Made by a program: the position numbers and the translations under genes
Part shown: positions 23,248 to 37,860 of the stretch, one piece after another
How the letters are laid out: the number at the start of each line of letters is the position of its first letter
Numbering within the stretch: the stretch's first letter is position 1
The notes under the pieces: model-generated
The model's input: only the letters and a program-made list of their open reading frames with translations
Databases searched by the model: none
Told to the model about the DNA's origin: nothing
DNA from: Grifola frondosa
Lineage: Eukaryota; Basidiomycota; Agaricomycetes; Polyporales; Grifolaceae
DNA: 64,000 bases
Direction of reading: 5' to 3'
Assembly (NCBI GenBank): GCA_001683735.1
Contig: LUGG01000009.1
Coordinates: forward strand, 1,178,001 to 1,242,000

Positions 23248-24321
23248 TTACGTCCTGACTATATATAGATAGTAGTGAAATGCCTCTCCTAATGCGCGCA
23301 CCTCCAGCGTCGTCTCAGCTCTTGTAAGATATCGACGCCGGAAGTGTGGTTGGCCGAAGGTAAGGTAGAGAAAGGTGCCGCCTTTGCGAAGTACTCTGAA
23401 GATTGTTCTCTTAAGTTAGGATTCGTTCTAATTAATTCATGGATGTAAATACGCATACCTGAGGACTTCGTCGACTTCCTGGGTGCAGTTGTCTATGACC
23501 TCTTGAGATGGGTCCTGATCTTTATTAAGAGAGCAAGATTGATACAAGTGATAATAAGTACTCACCCATACGTCCCCTTTCGTGGTCATCATCGCATCCA
23601 TTGTGCCTGGTTCATCATGATCTGAATTTATTGTAATATGTCATGATGGCTGCAGTCGCTACCTTTATCAATGGCAACATCGAATGTGTCAGACGCAAAC
23701 GATAATTCTCGAATGTCCATTTCGTGCCCTGTTCTCCGGTTTAACATTGAAAGAAAATTGGTGCATGCGATGATCACGCACATTCCATCTCAGGATGGGA
23801 TTCAATATATTTTTGGCGCATCTTCTCAATGAGCACGCCTGAATACTATCGGGACAGACAGATAGTCAACCTTGGAAGAGCATTTGCATCTGGTGATCTC
23901 ACGTCGATGTTCACGATATTCTTGTAGCCATCGTCATATATCTACAATGTTTGGGATTGGCACGAGTCTATTTTCACGGTATACATGGCGCACCTCTTCT
24001 GATAGTTTGGAGTTCCCGCATCCTAACATGAGTATCCTCGCAGACTTGTCTGGCAGAAGTTCTCTAAAAATGCCTGCAACATCTCCATAGGACTTAAACC
24101 AGTCAAAGGACGAGTCATCAGATTCCCTACACACAAAAGCCGTCAACATATCGGAGGTTATTATTATTAATTCGAGAAAATATCGTTCTCACTGAGCGTA
24201 TCTCTGGTCCCTGTATTGTCTCAGGATATGAATGCCTGCTCGACAACCTCAGGAGCGTAGTCGCTCACCAATACGCTTTATTTCCATACTCTTCATTTCT
24301 CTTTGGTAAGACGCCCGCCAT
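23248..24321 (-). CDS. class I SAM methyltransferase, EEF1AKMT4/METTL13-like
   Basis: Predicted protein lysine methyltransferase of the group that includes EEF1AKMT4 and METTL13-type enzymes, which modify elongation factor 1A. ATG at 24,321 (MAGVLPKRNEEYGNKAYW) continues after an intron into DQRYAQESDDSSFDWFKSY, the signature start of this group. Motif I is ILMLGCGNSKLSEE; then NIVNIDYSGVLIEKM, MDIRELSFASDTFDVAIDKG and GGTFLYLTFGQPHFRRR, ending FHYYLYIVRT. Small introns interrupt it and the junctions I tested are GT-AG. Length about 210 residues, as expected for a single-domain member. Divergent from the acyl-CoA dehydrogenase gene with about 310 bp between starts. Confidence 0.85.
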
Positions 24322-24635
24322 CTGTGGGCAGAGATCGATTTAAGGGCAGACCGCGACACCGAACCGCACGGTGTCACGGTGAGTCGTGACGCGCGGAGAC
24401 GCGTCGATCACGTGCACAGAACAACTCACATGTCAATCGTGTCGGGAGTCGGGACTCGGTAGACACTCGCGTCCTCTTGGTTTCCTAGACGTCGACTTAC
24501 AGACGATTTACCTGTTCCGTGGTGAGTAAACTAGAATAGCGTATCTATGATATACTGAGAACAAAGTCGCAACATACATGTAGTCGTAGTTCGCGCAATA
24601 CTCTCCTAGCACCCGTCAATATATAGGACGTCTTC

Positions 24636-27270
24636 ATGTCTTCCAAGGAAATGAAGAGGCTAACCCGGGAAGAAGTTGCAAAGGTCTATTTTCTTGCCTC
24701 ATTTCAACGAACCATATTGAATAGCACCGCTGTGGTAGCACAACGCCGAGGGTGACCTTGTACGTCCTTTCGTTTGGCAACTATCATGTTAGTCTCATAA
24801 TATGTTCGTGTTGTTTCAGTGGATAGTTATCGATTCAAAGGTCTACGATATAACTCGCTTCCAAAATTTACATCCCGGAGGTGTCTCTGTTTTTTACGAG
24901 AATGAAATTCGTACGCACATTTCGGTCCATTACTCTGAACTGCTTTCTGACGCTTCAATACAACGCCAGCTGGTCAAGATGCTACTGAAGCATTTTTTGG
25001 TCTGCACCGGCACGAAGTGCTCGAGCGCCCGCAATATGCCCGCTTGCAAATTGGCGTCATTGAAGGGGAAGTATCACAGATCCAAGGAAAGGTAGAGGGT
25101 GAAATCAGTAAGGTCCCTCATGCCGAGCCTACGTGGCTGGTCGAGGGCTATTACAGCCCATATTTCAGCGAGGTTGGTGCATCATTGCATTTGATACGGC
25201 CCATATGGGATTCAATGATCATCTCGGTCGATGCACAGAACCATAGACAGTTCCAACGAGCCGTACGCAAATTCATAGACGAGGTTGTATATCCTGACGC
25301 CCAGGTACGAATATTCGTTATTTTTTTAAAATACGTTCTCAATGTGGAATAGGAGCGGGAACTCGATGGTAAACGTCCATCACAGAGTGTTTTTGATAAG
25401 ATGGCGTATGTTCCACTGCAACCACAATCCCAGCTTCGGTCTGATGCATAACAGAGAGTTGAACATGCACGCCATGCGCATGGGGCCAGGAAAGCATCTA
25501 GAAGGTTTGACTCTCATGGGTGGATTGGTCAAGCCAGAGGAGGTACGCAAGCCTTGTGTCTCATTTACCTTGTGCCTGCTCATACATCAACGTCGTGTTA
25601 GTTTGATTACTTCCACGAGGTAAAATACCTCATTACTGGCGACTCGAACCGCTCATCTAAACACTTATTGCAGCTCATAATCTCGCAAGAGATTGTCCGA
25701 TGTGGTGCGAGAGGCTATGGCGATGGCCTGAACGCTGGATGCGTTATTGGCCTGCCACCAGTGCTGAATTTCGGCTCGCCTGAATTGAAGGCGCGTGTCG
25801 TGCCCGAAATTTTGAGTGCCAAGAAAATCATTTGCTTAGCGGTTAGTGCAATGGCTTTCTGTGTTTTATTTGCAGAATGTTTCTTACCTAATCTAAATCA
25901 TGGATCGCGTGTCAGATATCAGAGGCCCATGCTGGCAGTGACGTTTTCGGTTTGCAGACCACTGCGACAAAGACTGAGGATGGGAAGTACTGGATCATAT
26001 CAGGCACAAAGAAATGGATTACGAACGGAACGTTAGTCCACATTTTAATCGTTACAATACTTTAGAACTGATCGGTGCGACAAACAGATTTGCAGACTAG
26101 TACGTTCTTTCGAACAGTTCTTCATAGCACAGGGAAATATTAATCTCGGTATTGTCTTCGTTAGTTTCACTGTTGGTTGCAAGACAGAGGTGGGTCAAAC
26201 AGCCTGTTTAGGCGTCATATTTAGTTATGCTATTGGTCAAACTATATTTATGTCGCCATTTTCTATTTGATAGGACGGCTTTAACGGTAATTCTCGTGGA
26301 ACGCGGCGAAGGCGTATCTACGAAGCCTATTAAGACCTCTTACTCATCAACCGCTGGCACCGCTTATATTACCTTCGATAAGGTCAAAGTACCCGTGGAG
26401 AACACTCTAGGCGAGGAAGGAGGTGGAATATTTGTGATCTTGAGGTAACCATCTTAGTTCTGACCTTGTCCCAAACTCGACTGACGTTTGTCTAGTAACT
26501 TCAACCATGAACGGTGGGTCATGTGCTGTGCATCAGCTAGAACTCAGCGACTTGTCATAGAGGAGTGCATGAAGTGAGTGTCCACGCTATATTCTCCATA
26601 AAATATCTCTTAATACGGTTCGACACCGTTTAGATGGATTAGCCAGCGTAAAGCGTTTGGAAAGCCTCTCTATTCTCAGGCCGTGATTCGCAGTAAGGTG
26701 GCGGCGATGATCGCACGCGCGGAGAGTGTTCAGAGCTGGTTGGAAAATATCACATATCAAATGTGTAATATGGTCCGTTTACTTTGCTCAGTCTTCCACA
26801 AATAACCAGCTGATTGCTGTGGGCGCACAGTCATACAAGCAACAAGCGAACAAATTAGCCGGGTTCGACCATTTGCTGCAGTTGTGTTCAACGGTTACTC
26901 ATTCATTGCTTGTCACCCCCTCCTGCCCCACAGACAAATTGCGTTCCTCAAGATGTATAGCACGCGTTCCGCGCAGCAGACCGCAACTGACGCTGTGCAA
27001 ATATTTGGCGGGCGAGGAATTACACAGACTGGAATGGGCCGTTTCATAGAGCATGTGCGTTCATTTTCTCGAGGCTGCACATGACACAGTACTGATACCT
27101 GTCATGTCCAGTATCATCGCACGATACCATTCGATGCACTCTTGGGTGGAGGTGAGTACGATGGAGGTAATTAATTCTCATACTGACTATGGGTCGTAGC
27201 CGAAGACGTGCTCGCCGATTTGGGCGTAAGACAGGCCATGAGGAATATGCCGAAGAACGCGAGGTTGTGA
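24636..27270 (+). CDS. cytochrome b5/acyl-CoA dehydrogenase fusion protein
   Basis: N-terminal cytochrome b5 heme domain (about residues 10-85; heme ligand motif HPGG, then GQDATEAFFGLHRHEV) fused to an acyl-CoA dehydrogenase domain (about 150-520). The dehydrogenase part shows QEIVRCGARGYGDGLNAG, AISEAHAGSD (FAD/substrate loop), GTKKWITNGTFADYF, NHERWVMCC and QIFGGRGITQTGMGRFIEHY near the C-terminus, ending with a short basic tail. It should oxidise acyl-CoA with electrons possibly passing through the fused b5; such fusions are known in fungi but I cannot name the substrate. About fifteen small exons. One frame break is seen: GACGGCTTTAACGG at 26,275-26,288 has one base too many to read EDG-LTVILVERG. 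Confidence 0.88.
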
Positions 27271-27573
27271 GAGTTCATCAGCGACCTCTGGCAATTGGTA
27301 GTGATCTTATTTTGACTCTATCTTGTATATGCCCGGATGATGTTGTGATTGTATGCCTATGGATGTATTACGAACTGTGACTGTGTTTCGAAGGCTTGCC
27401 GCGAGAGTTGTGTATCGTCTCTCTTTTGAACGCATCTGTGGCTGAAGAATTGACGCGACGCGTCTCTACGATCGCGGTCACGGTCACGGCCAAGGTTTGC
27501 GAGCTCCAATCAGGTGGCATTTGCGATTGCTATGAGAGCGGAATGAATAACGACATCTCACGCAGTCTCACCC
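27271..27573. other. intergenic, SelO promoter
   Basis: About 300 bases between the acyl-CoA dehydrogenase stop and the SelO start. No domain-bearing frame is seen. It presumably contains the terminator of the first and the promoter of the second gene. Confidence 0.4.
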
Positions 27574-30194
<2,621 letters not shown>

Positions 30195-30314
30195 AGCGAC
30201 TTCTCGTTGGTGAACGTAAGCTTCACAGTACCCTTAATTCTAACTCCCTGGACCTGTCCATTTCCATACAGTAACGATTATGAATGTACATTGGTATGCT
30301 AAAGTTTGCTGTCT

Positions 30315-32043
30315 CTAAGTGGCGCTCCCGAAGATCTGGTACCGTCTGCAGATACTGGGGCCGATCTCGTCGTACTGGGCCTTCGTATGGCAGAAATTGT
30401 AGAACTCGGGCTGGGGGCAGCATTGAGCGCATGCGCTGCATGAGCGTGAAGACATAGACACTTACAAGAGACGCCATGAGAGAGCCGCCGAACCACACCG
30501 CGTAGCTGTTGGAGCAGGCATAAAGAAGCACGGACGACAAGAGGTGAAAGGTGCACTGACCGCTGGCGCTTGTGCGAGATGACTTCGACTTCGACGCCGG
30601 ATGACTAACGCGGAGGGTCACAGACCTGATTGAACGTGAGCTACAGAGTGGACTTACCCGCAAGTGACTGCCGCTCGCTACGACGCTGGCGTCCAATCGA
30701 CGATCGACCAATTGCTTCAAGTCCCGCTTGAGTCGCTGTCCGAAATGCTGGAACTTGTCGAGCCTCCAGACAACACGATGTTCTGCACAATTTGTCGTAA
30801 ACAATTCCCTTTATCAGAGCAGACGGCGAACACGTACCTTGTACAGTCCACGCCGGACATCGATGGGAGATTGTTGAATGACACTGTCGACGATCTCGGG
30901 AATGGGCGTAAGGAAGTCGGAAGAGTATATCTCAGGATTGAAGAAAATTTCAGGAGCAAGGAACCGTTCGTAACCAACGTCCACCGAGTATTTCTTCATA
31001 TTCGGTCAGTCAAAATCGGAAACAGATATTCTGGGAAATACACCTACCCGCCCTGTGACAGCATACTCGCCTTCATATCGCTCAAAGTACTTGTACGGCT
31101 CCTGGTCATACTTTCTGAACTCCTTGACGATGTCTTGGCAGACATAGCTGAAGTTCTCCTTCACCTTCCCCGCAACCTTGAGCTCTCTTCTGGCGGGACA
31201 TTTGTCATGTCGCCGCGTTCGCGCATGAGGTTGAGCACGAATTGGGTGATGTCGCGGCCAGCGATGGGAATGTTCTTGATGGCGCTGCCGATGACGTAGC
31301 CCTCCGCGCAGGGGATAACGTGGGTGACGCCGTCGCCGAGTCGATGACAGTACCAGTGAGTGTACGGTCGACGACGCGGTTGGACGACCATGAGGCGGCG
31401 AGGGCGAGCACGGCCTGCACGGCAATATACAGGCCCTTGATGTTGAACGACTCGAAGAAGATCTCCGCAGTCTGCTCTCTGTTCTCGGGCGCGTTCAGGG
31501 GCGGTTCGGTCTAGAGATACATCCTAATTCACATGCGACACATAGACAGACTGCTGAGGGACCCACCAGAAGGAAGTAGTGGTCCTCCGGCTCTGCGCGG
31601 AGGTACTTGAAGATGGTCTGCTCCCAGTAGCGCTCCATGTAGTCCCAGTTCTCTATCTGTCCGTGGCGGATGGGATAGTTCACGCCATAGCCGGGGGTCT
31701 GCGCTTGGCAAGAGCTTCATCGCCGATGAAGAAGTCGAGGTCCTCTACACCGCGTTTGGATGCGAGGTGTCCGGGCTTGGAGGTAGCGCTGGGCCTGAGC
31801 GGGAGGGTTGTGCCGCTGGGCCTCGTGTTGCAATTGCAGTCGGAAAGACGCTAATGCATAGTCGTGTCAGAATGGTCTATCCGTTGCATGAATAGTGTTA
31901 ATGCGCTCACAATGAGGGATCGGAGTTTCCAGCGAAACTGACAAGATTCAGTGAACACGCGATTTCGAGATGAAGGTGTGGTATACATACCCAACTTTAG
32001 AGAAGCCAGTACCATTGTCACAGATGATGGGGCCAGTAGACAT
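30315..32043 (-). CDS. arp3: actin-related protein 3 (Arp3)
   Basis: Core subunit of the Arp2/3 complex that nucleates branched actin filaments; in fungi it serves endocytic patches and tip growth. ATG at 32,043 reads [20 protein letters not shown], the phosphate-1 loop. Then [40 protein letters not shown] (phosphate 2), [20 protein letters not shown] (Arp3-specific), [27 protein letters not shown] and the C-terminal [12 protein letters not shown] and [13 protein letters not shown] before the stop at 30,315. Introns are 50-60 nt. Two apparent one-base losses occur within about 80 bases (about 31,777-31,785 and 31,700-31,710), both inside the Arp3 insert leading to [11 protein letters not shown] and IGDEALAK. 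They break the frame although the flanks are perfectly conserved. Confidence 0.93.
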
Positions 32044-32184
32044 GGGTGTTAAGGGAGGGTTGGGCGCTTCACTGGATCACTACGCACTGAACCGTATTTA
32101 CGCCTATTGCCCAGCGTCCTCTGATTTCAATAGATGCAAATAAGTCTATTATCTTTATATAGTAAAATATTACAAGGACACAAC

Positions 32185-32258
32185 GGGTCGGTGGCGTAGT
32201 TGGTTATCGCATCTGTCTAACACACAGAAGGTCCTCAGTTCGAACCTGGGCCGACTCA
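32185..32258 (+). tRNA. tRNA-Val(AAC)
   Basis: A 74-base cloverleaf without intron. Acceptor stem GGGTCGG pairs with CCGACTC and is followed by A as discriminator. The D-arm GCG...CGC and the anticodon stem TCTGT/ACAGA enclose the loop CTAACAC, giving anticodon AAC. The T-arm contains TTCGAAC in its loop. A TATA-like AT-rich stretch lies just upstream. Confidence 0.93.
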
Positions 32259-32515
32259 TTTAGCTGCTTATAGCGTCTTTTTGATACTCTCGTTATTTGG
32301 ACTCTACCGTCATATGGTCACCGTCCAACGATATGATTTATTGGCTCAAAATCTGCTGTTAAATTGAATTTAAAATCCATTTTGCCGAGCAAGAGGTCGA
32401 CGCGGTCACAAATCAAACCACGCACGAACCAAACAACAGCGCTGGCTCGTTATCCAGCTCAACCTCAAGCGTTGCGTACGAACCAAACTGGTTCGGTGTG
32501 GCGAAGGCCACAAGC

Positions 32516-34383
32516 ATGTCCCAATCGTATGTCTTTCTTTAAACCGGTCCTTCGAGTACACCTTACAGATCCCACTATTTTGCGGTTGGCAGCGCAAATG
32601 GAACTGTCGCAGGCACCCAGCTCACCAGCGACCAAATCTCGCGAACAAGCGCACTGCAAGACGGCATAAGCCAATCTGTGAGTTCGCATGCAATCCAAGT
32701 GCGTCTGTTAGAATTCCTCGCTTGGCCCATTCTGATCTTCGATGTCTCGATCGCTAATAGGAATTGAATCCGTACTCGCCGAGCGTCCACAGGGCTGACC
32801 CATTCAACACAGCGACATCAGCGCATATCTACCCAACAAATATAACTGCATACGGCTCTTCGCTGTCGGGAGCAACCAGCTCGCTCAGTGCCGCACACTA
32901 TTCGCCAGAAGAACGCGCCCCCGTTACACCGGCTGCAACACTACAAAACGCAAACAGCCCGCCGACTCCCTGTCCACCATAACTCCCACAGCACCAACAA
33001 AGAAACGCCGACAGCGTGCTGCTCCCGCCAACACGGGCGATGACGAACAAGGGACGGCTGAGAAGCAGGAAGCGGACATGGGGCCGAACGGCGGCCCGAA
33101 ACACTGGACGGATGAGGAGAAGACTAAATTATTTAATTGGATGCTGGGCAGGATGAACAATGGGAGACGTTCCGAACGAAGATGAACACCGTTTTTCGCG
33201 ATGTAAGTCATCGTCCCGATATATAGCCCGCCTCTCTTCATAACTCCTTGCGCCCATAGGGTTCTAATGTCTTATTCGCCGGACGCAAGACCTACACCGC
33301 GTTGAAGAGCTGTTACCATCGCAACCTGGAGGTCTTCAAGCAGATATACGCCTTTGAGTCCTACCTCAACAGTCCCGCATTCACCGACGAGACGCCGGTG
33401 CACGGCGATCCCGCCGTGGCTCGCCAGGCGGTGCTAGAACGCACATTGGAGGCAGCGCGAGCGGCGGGCTCCCTAGTGGGTCCTTTGACCGTCAAGGTGC
33501 TCGACCACTGGTATGCGATGGGATGGTACACGCTGTTCAAAAAGCGGTTCGTGTTTCTTGTTCTCCCAATTGAATATCCCGCTGCATCTTTCAGGCACAA
33601 CTCAGGTTCCGAGCGGATGCCTCAGGCGTCCCAGTGCCTTTATTCGGCCAGACGGGCGCGTTCCCGCTACCTGGTATGGCCTCTCCGGCAGCCCAGGCGC
33701 AGACGAACATCGACCCGCGGCTAGTCACCGTGAGCAATGGCGACGAGGATGAGGACGCCGAGCACGAGCAGGATCAGGACCAGCTCTCCACCACCAACGG
33801 TCACCCCAGCCCCGATCCCGGCGCTGGGAGCAACTCCGTCTCTTATGCGCGCTCACTCCTGCGAAACCCAGAGTCGTCGCCCATTCGTTCCGGCCAGCTG
33901 CACCCACACGACCAGAGCCCAAGCATGCCATATGCCCACTCCCCTGGTTCCGCCATACCTTCAAGGACGTCACCCATGAATTACGGCAGCGCGTACCCGT
34001 ATGCGGCGCAGGCACCCCTGGCCGACCCGCGCCCGCCGCCCGACTGGCAGGCGCAGACGGCACAGGCGCTGACGCAGCTCACCGCGGTCGCGCAGTCGCT
34101 CCTGGGCGTGTGCACGGCGCTTGCGGACATGCTGCGGTCACAAGCGGATGAGAATAGGGCACGCGTGGAAATGATGCGACGAGGGGCGGAGGGCGGAGGC
34201 GGGGGTGCGTCTGGCGGACACGGGTGCAGAGACACCGCGGGGGAAGGGAGCAGGGATAAGGACACCACGATGATGATGCAGAAGGTGTCGTACGCGACGG
34301 AGGTGCTCAAGAACCCGGACATGAATGAGGAGGTGCGGAGAATGGCGACGGATTTCTTAAAGAGATTCTTCATGCAGGAGTGA
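32516..34383 (+). CDS. SANT/Myb-like DNA-binding regulator
   Basis: A nuclear protein of roughly 500 residues with a Myb/SANT-like segment KHWTDEEKTKLFNWMLG followed by WETFRTKMNTVFRD, FAGRKTYTALKSCYHRNLEV and FKQIYAFESYL. The rest is low complexity: Ser/Pro-rich N-terminus, basic KKRRQR patch, then a Pro/Gln/Ser-rich C-terminal half and a final helix (ATEVLKNPDMNEEVRRMATD). The family is widespread in Agaricomycetes but has no assigned role that I know. ATG at 32,516 opens an 11-nt coding exon with a strong GTATGT donor. Two one-base frame breaks are suspected: about 32,925-32,950 and 33,145-33,155 (between MLG and DEQWETF). It lies on the opposite strand to the AT-hook gene further on. Confidence 0.7.
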
Positions 34384-34622
34384 GGCTTCAATTGCCTTGC
34401 CGACCTATCTGAACGGTAATCTTGGATTATCAGTCACCGGAAGTATAGCCAAATGTAATTATACCCAGGGATGCATACCAGGGATGTTTCTACCGAAGCA
34501 ATGTCTCATAATGTTGCTGTCAAAGCCATTTGAGGTCTCCTCTCATAGGCAGACCAACTAAAGATGTTTTACTTTCGAAGCAGATAGGACCATCATGCAA
34601 AAAACAGGCGCATTTAGGATAG

Positions 34623-34717
34623 CGTCACCTGAGCGATTCGAACACTCGCGGGCATAGCCCAACCGCTGATTGCTATATAATAGCAGGCGATCCCGTTAAC
34701 CACTCCGGCAAAGTGAC
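34623..34717 (-). tRNA. tRNA-Ser(GCT) with 13-nt intron
   Basis: A type II tRNA with a long variable arm. Acceptor GTCACTT pairs with AGGTGAC (one G-T pair) and the discriminator is G, as expected for serine. The anticodon stem ATCGC/GCGGT encloses CTGCTA, a 13-nt intron, and A, so the anticodon is GCT with the intron in the canonical place after position 37. A variable stem GGGC/GCCC and T-arm GAGTG-TTCGAAT-CGCTC complete it. Confidence 0.9.
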
Positions 34718-35219
34718 TCAACTAATCGGTATTAGTTTTTCCCACATGAACTGTTTACACAATAGTAACGCGATACCTAACCACTGGCCAGCACTTCAAG
34801 TCATCACAACAACCCCGAAATTCGGTGCAGGCCTACAGCAAGGATCACGTATGCCATATGGACAATGAACTTGAAGAAGGAATAAAAAAATACGAATTCA
34901 CCAAACGGGTCAAGTATGTACGAACAGAAGCAGACATCAAACGAACCCGAGAGAGATACACGGATCAAATTTCCTCTTCCTTCACCAGCACCAAACCGCC
35001 ATAAGAAGCCCGTCGCAAGCAACACCCCACGCACCCCACAAATGAGAAATCCATCAGGTCGAACGCCCCGCCACAGGCGCTCTTAGAACGGCATAAAGGG
35101 CCTCCTCTGGCAGGTTGAAAGCAAAGGGCTGCACGCGGCCGATACGACACTGGGATCGAGCTCGACTGAAGAAGAATACTGAAATCGTCCATTTGTTCGT
35201 CATCGTCGTTCGCGTGCTT

Positions 35220-37284
35220 TCATGCGCCAGAGTCCCGCCGCCCACTAGGCGCGCCGTTCGGACGATACATGTACTGATGTGTCGCACTCGCCGCGCCATG
35301 AGATGATGTCGGCCTTGAGGTGGATGTATTCGCCGCCGCAGCTGCGCCGTACGAGGTGGTCTGCGTCGGGCGTGGCCGGTAGTAGTTGTTGCGCTGCTGC
35401 TCTGTCTGCGAACTCGACAGCACTGGAGATGGAGTGTTTACCGCGACGGTGGGCATTGGCCATGGAAGGTTGCTCGTTGTTGTCGAATTTGACGTCGTTG
35501 TCGTGGTATTGGTAGTACGTGACGGGGCAATAGTGGAAGGTGCCGATGGTGGTCGTTGGGACTGGATTGCAGGCGATGCACCCACAGGGGTTGCTGGACT
35601 CTGCGGAGAAGCAGCTGAGGCGGAGATAACAGGGGCGGTAGTGGTGATGGCAGTGGGAGTGCCGGTGCTGACATTGGTGTTAGTAGCGTGAGTGTCGTGC
35701 GAGTCCGTGGTAGCCGATTCAGTTTTCGCGTCGTCGTTTCGTTCCACGAGTGGTACTCTCTTTAAGACCCATAGACGTGGCTTTCAATAAAATTTGATGT
35801 CTAAGGAGGAGATGACATGGAAAGACTTAATCATGTTATACAGATGAGGTGGTAAGCATACCTTGTCCTGCTGTTCCCCCATTGTTGGACGACCCAGTCC
35901 CATTCAATTTCACCTTTGTTTTGCGGACCGCCCATTTCCCTGCTTTGTTCGGCCAACTTCCTCAGTCGTTCTGTTTCTTCCTCTGACCAAGTACCTTGCT
36001 GACCACCTGGAGCTGTGTTCCCTGTCGCTGCGTTGAAAGTCGACAACGATCCAGAAGTCGAAGGTGGGGGTGCAACTGGCGCCGGAGCTGGTGGTGCGGG
36101 CGGCGGATAATACGGGGTGGCAGCTTGTTGCGGATAGTAATATGGAGCAGTAGGGTAACGTGAGCCGGGAGGTGCGTACATGGGCGGATAATACTGGGAA
36201 GGATGCGCAGGCGGCGGCATGCCAGACGTACTAAGAGGCATAACAAAGGACTGCGCGTTGGTTATGACAGAACCCGACGCTGTTGAGCCACCCGCAGGAG
36301 AGGCTCCTGGGGCTTGCGGTGGTGCCATAGGAGGGTATGGCTGGTAAGTAGCTGGCGGGGGCTGCCCCACGAGCTGGCTGGGATTGGCAAGCTGCGGCGA
36401 TGTGAGGAAACAGGCATATCCTGGAGATACAGTACCACGTACTAGGCTGTCGCACACGCGTTTCGCTTCCGCTATCATGACCAGAGGATCAACCTTCGTC
36501 GATGGGCCCATCTGATAGCATTGTGCTATCACAATGGGCGAAGCAGCTTTCTATAGGATCAACGCAGAGAGATCATTTGATGGAACGAAGGAGCGGACAA
36601 TTGGTCGATACTAACCACAAGTTCCTCGGCCGCATTGTAAAACTCCGAGCACAAGTTCAATGCGCGCCATTGAAATTCATAGAACTGCTGATTTTGGGAT
36701 ATGTTGCCTCCTGGAATTGGTGGGTATTGGTAAAAGCCCGGATGCTGAGTATTAGCAGGGGCTTTGGTCGAGCTTCCTGCAGGCGCTCGCGGTTTGCGAT
36801 TCCTCGAACCTCTGGGACGGCCTGGCTTGCGCTTTTCTGAGCCGTCGTCCACGGCCGATTGCTGAGTATGATCTTGATGGATTACTTGGGCTTGCTTGTT
36901 GTAGTCCGCATTGGCGGTGGCAGCGGCCGGCCTTTCGGCATAGGATTAGTTGGCGAGCAGAAGAGGGATACTATTTATCTAGATTGGTAATAATACACAC
37001 CCTGTAGACCTGGATTGGGGGTGAGTAGCAGCTGTATGAGGAGAGGGATGAGTGCTGGTGGATTGCTGGGGATCAGGATCGTTGTGCTCCAACTCCTCCT
37101 CGACGATCTCTTCGTCATCCTCCTCCTCCTCTTCCTCTTCCTCTCGATGGGTGGTGCCGTTTGCGGCAGATGGCTGAGCGTGAGAGCCATAAGAGGCGTA
37201 TTGTTGTTGAGGTGAACGAGTGGTTTGGACTAGAGGGGGATGAAGAGCGTGCGACAAAGGCTGATAATATTGTGGGTTGTCCAT
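35220..37284 (-). CDS. AT-hook plus Myb-like DNA-binding protein
   Basis: ATG at 37,284 (MDNPQYYQPL). Residues 45-70 are a run of acidic residues; then an AT-hook (KRKPGRPRGSRNRKPR, with the GRPRG core that binds the minor groove). Next come ISQNQQFYEFQWRALNLCSEF, a long Pro/Ala/Tyr-rich low-complexity stretch, and a Myb-like helix set WSEEETERLRKLAEQSREMG, EIEWDWVVQQWGNSRTRHQI and KATSMGLKESTTRGTKRRR. This suggests a chromatin or transcription factor. In the spliced frame a TGA comes right after KRRREN (about 35,715), whereas a Ser/Thr/Pro-rich frame continues to 35,220; one base may be wrong there, so the true C-terminus is either near 35,715 or 35,220. Divergent from the Mex67 gene. Confidence 0.7.
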
Positions 37285-37860
37285 GATTTTGGACCAGGAC
37301 TAATTGTAACGCCTGGAGGTGGAGAATAACGGCAGCGGAGAGGAGAATCGTCGTTCAACGAGACAACAACCCCGTGGGAATCACTTCCAGCAATTCTCGT
37401 TCAACAACCGGGCCATCTGACCTCCAGAGTAACCCTCAGCTTTGCCACTCTTGCGACTGGCCGAATAGATAATATTATTTTCGCCTTAATATACGGCCCA
37501 TGAAACTCGCATGAAACCCTGCAAACCTCCAACACCATAAACTGTAATCTTCCCGGAAAGTAAGGTTTCAGAGATTCCGACGCTTAGCCACAGAAAACAA
37601 ACATGGCACGCAACGTCACTCTGTGACAGCTGTGCTTTGGAACGTGACCGCAGCCTTTGTCACTCGCGGCTCCGGGTTCGTTCTTGGCCACAAACCACCT
37701 CAAACCACCCAAGTCATCTCTCTGTTTATTTGCCAAAGTTCAACATCGACTGCCGCCACCATCACCATACAAGCCTGCCACTACTCCTAGATTGTGCCTG
37801 TCCTACTATCTCTCGATTAAATACAAGCTTGTCGTCGGACGCCACACCGAATCCACCTCT
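37285..37860. promoter_or_regulatory. divergent promoter region
   Basis: About 575 bases between the starts of the AT-hook gene (minus) and the Mex67 gene (plus). No conserved frame is seen. The last 250 bases on the plus strand are rich in C and T, as usual before basidiomycete start codons. Confidence 0.45.

Noticed and set aside
33575..33620. A supposed frameshift in the SANT gene after TLFKKR
   Set aside because: A later acceptor (ACTCAG) joins R to FRADASGVPVPLFGQ in frame.
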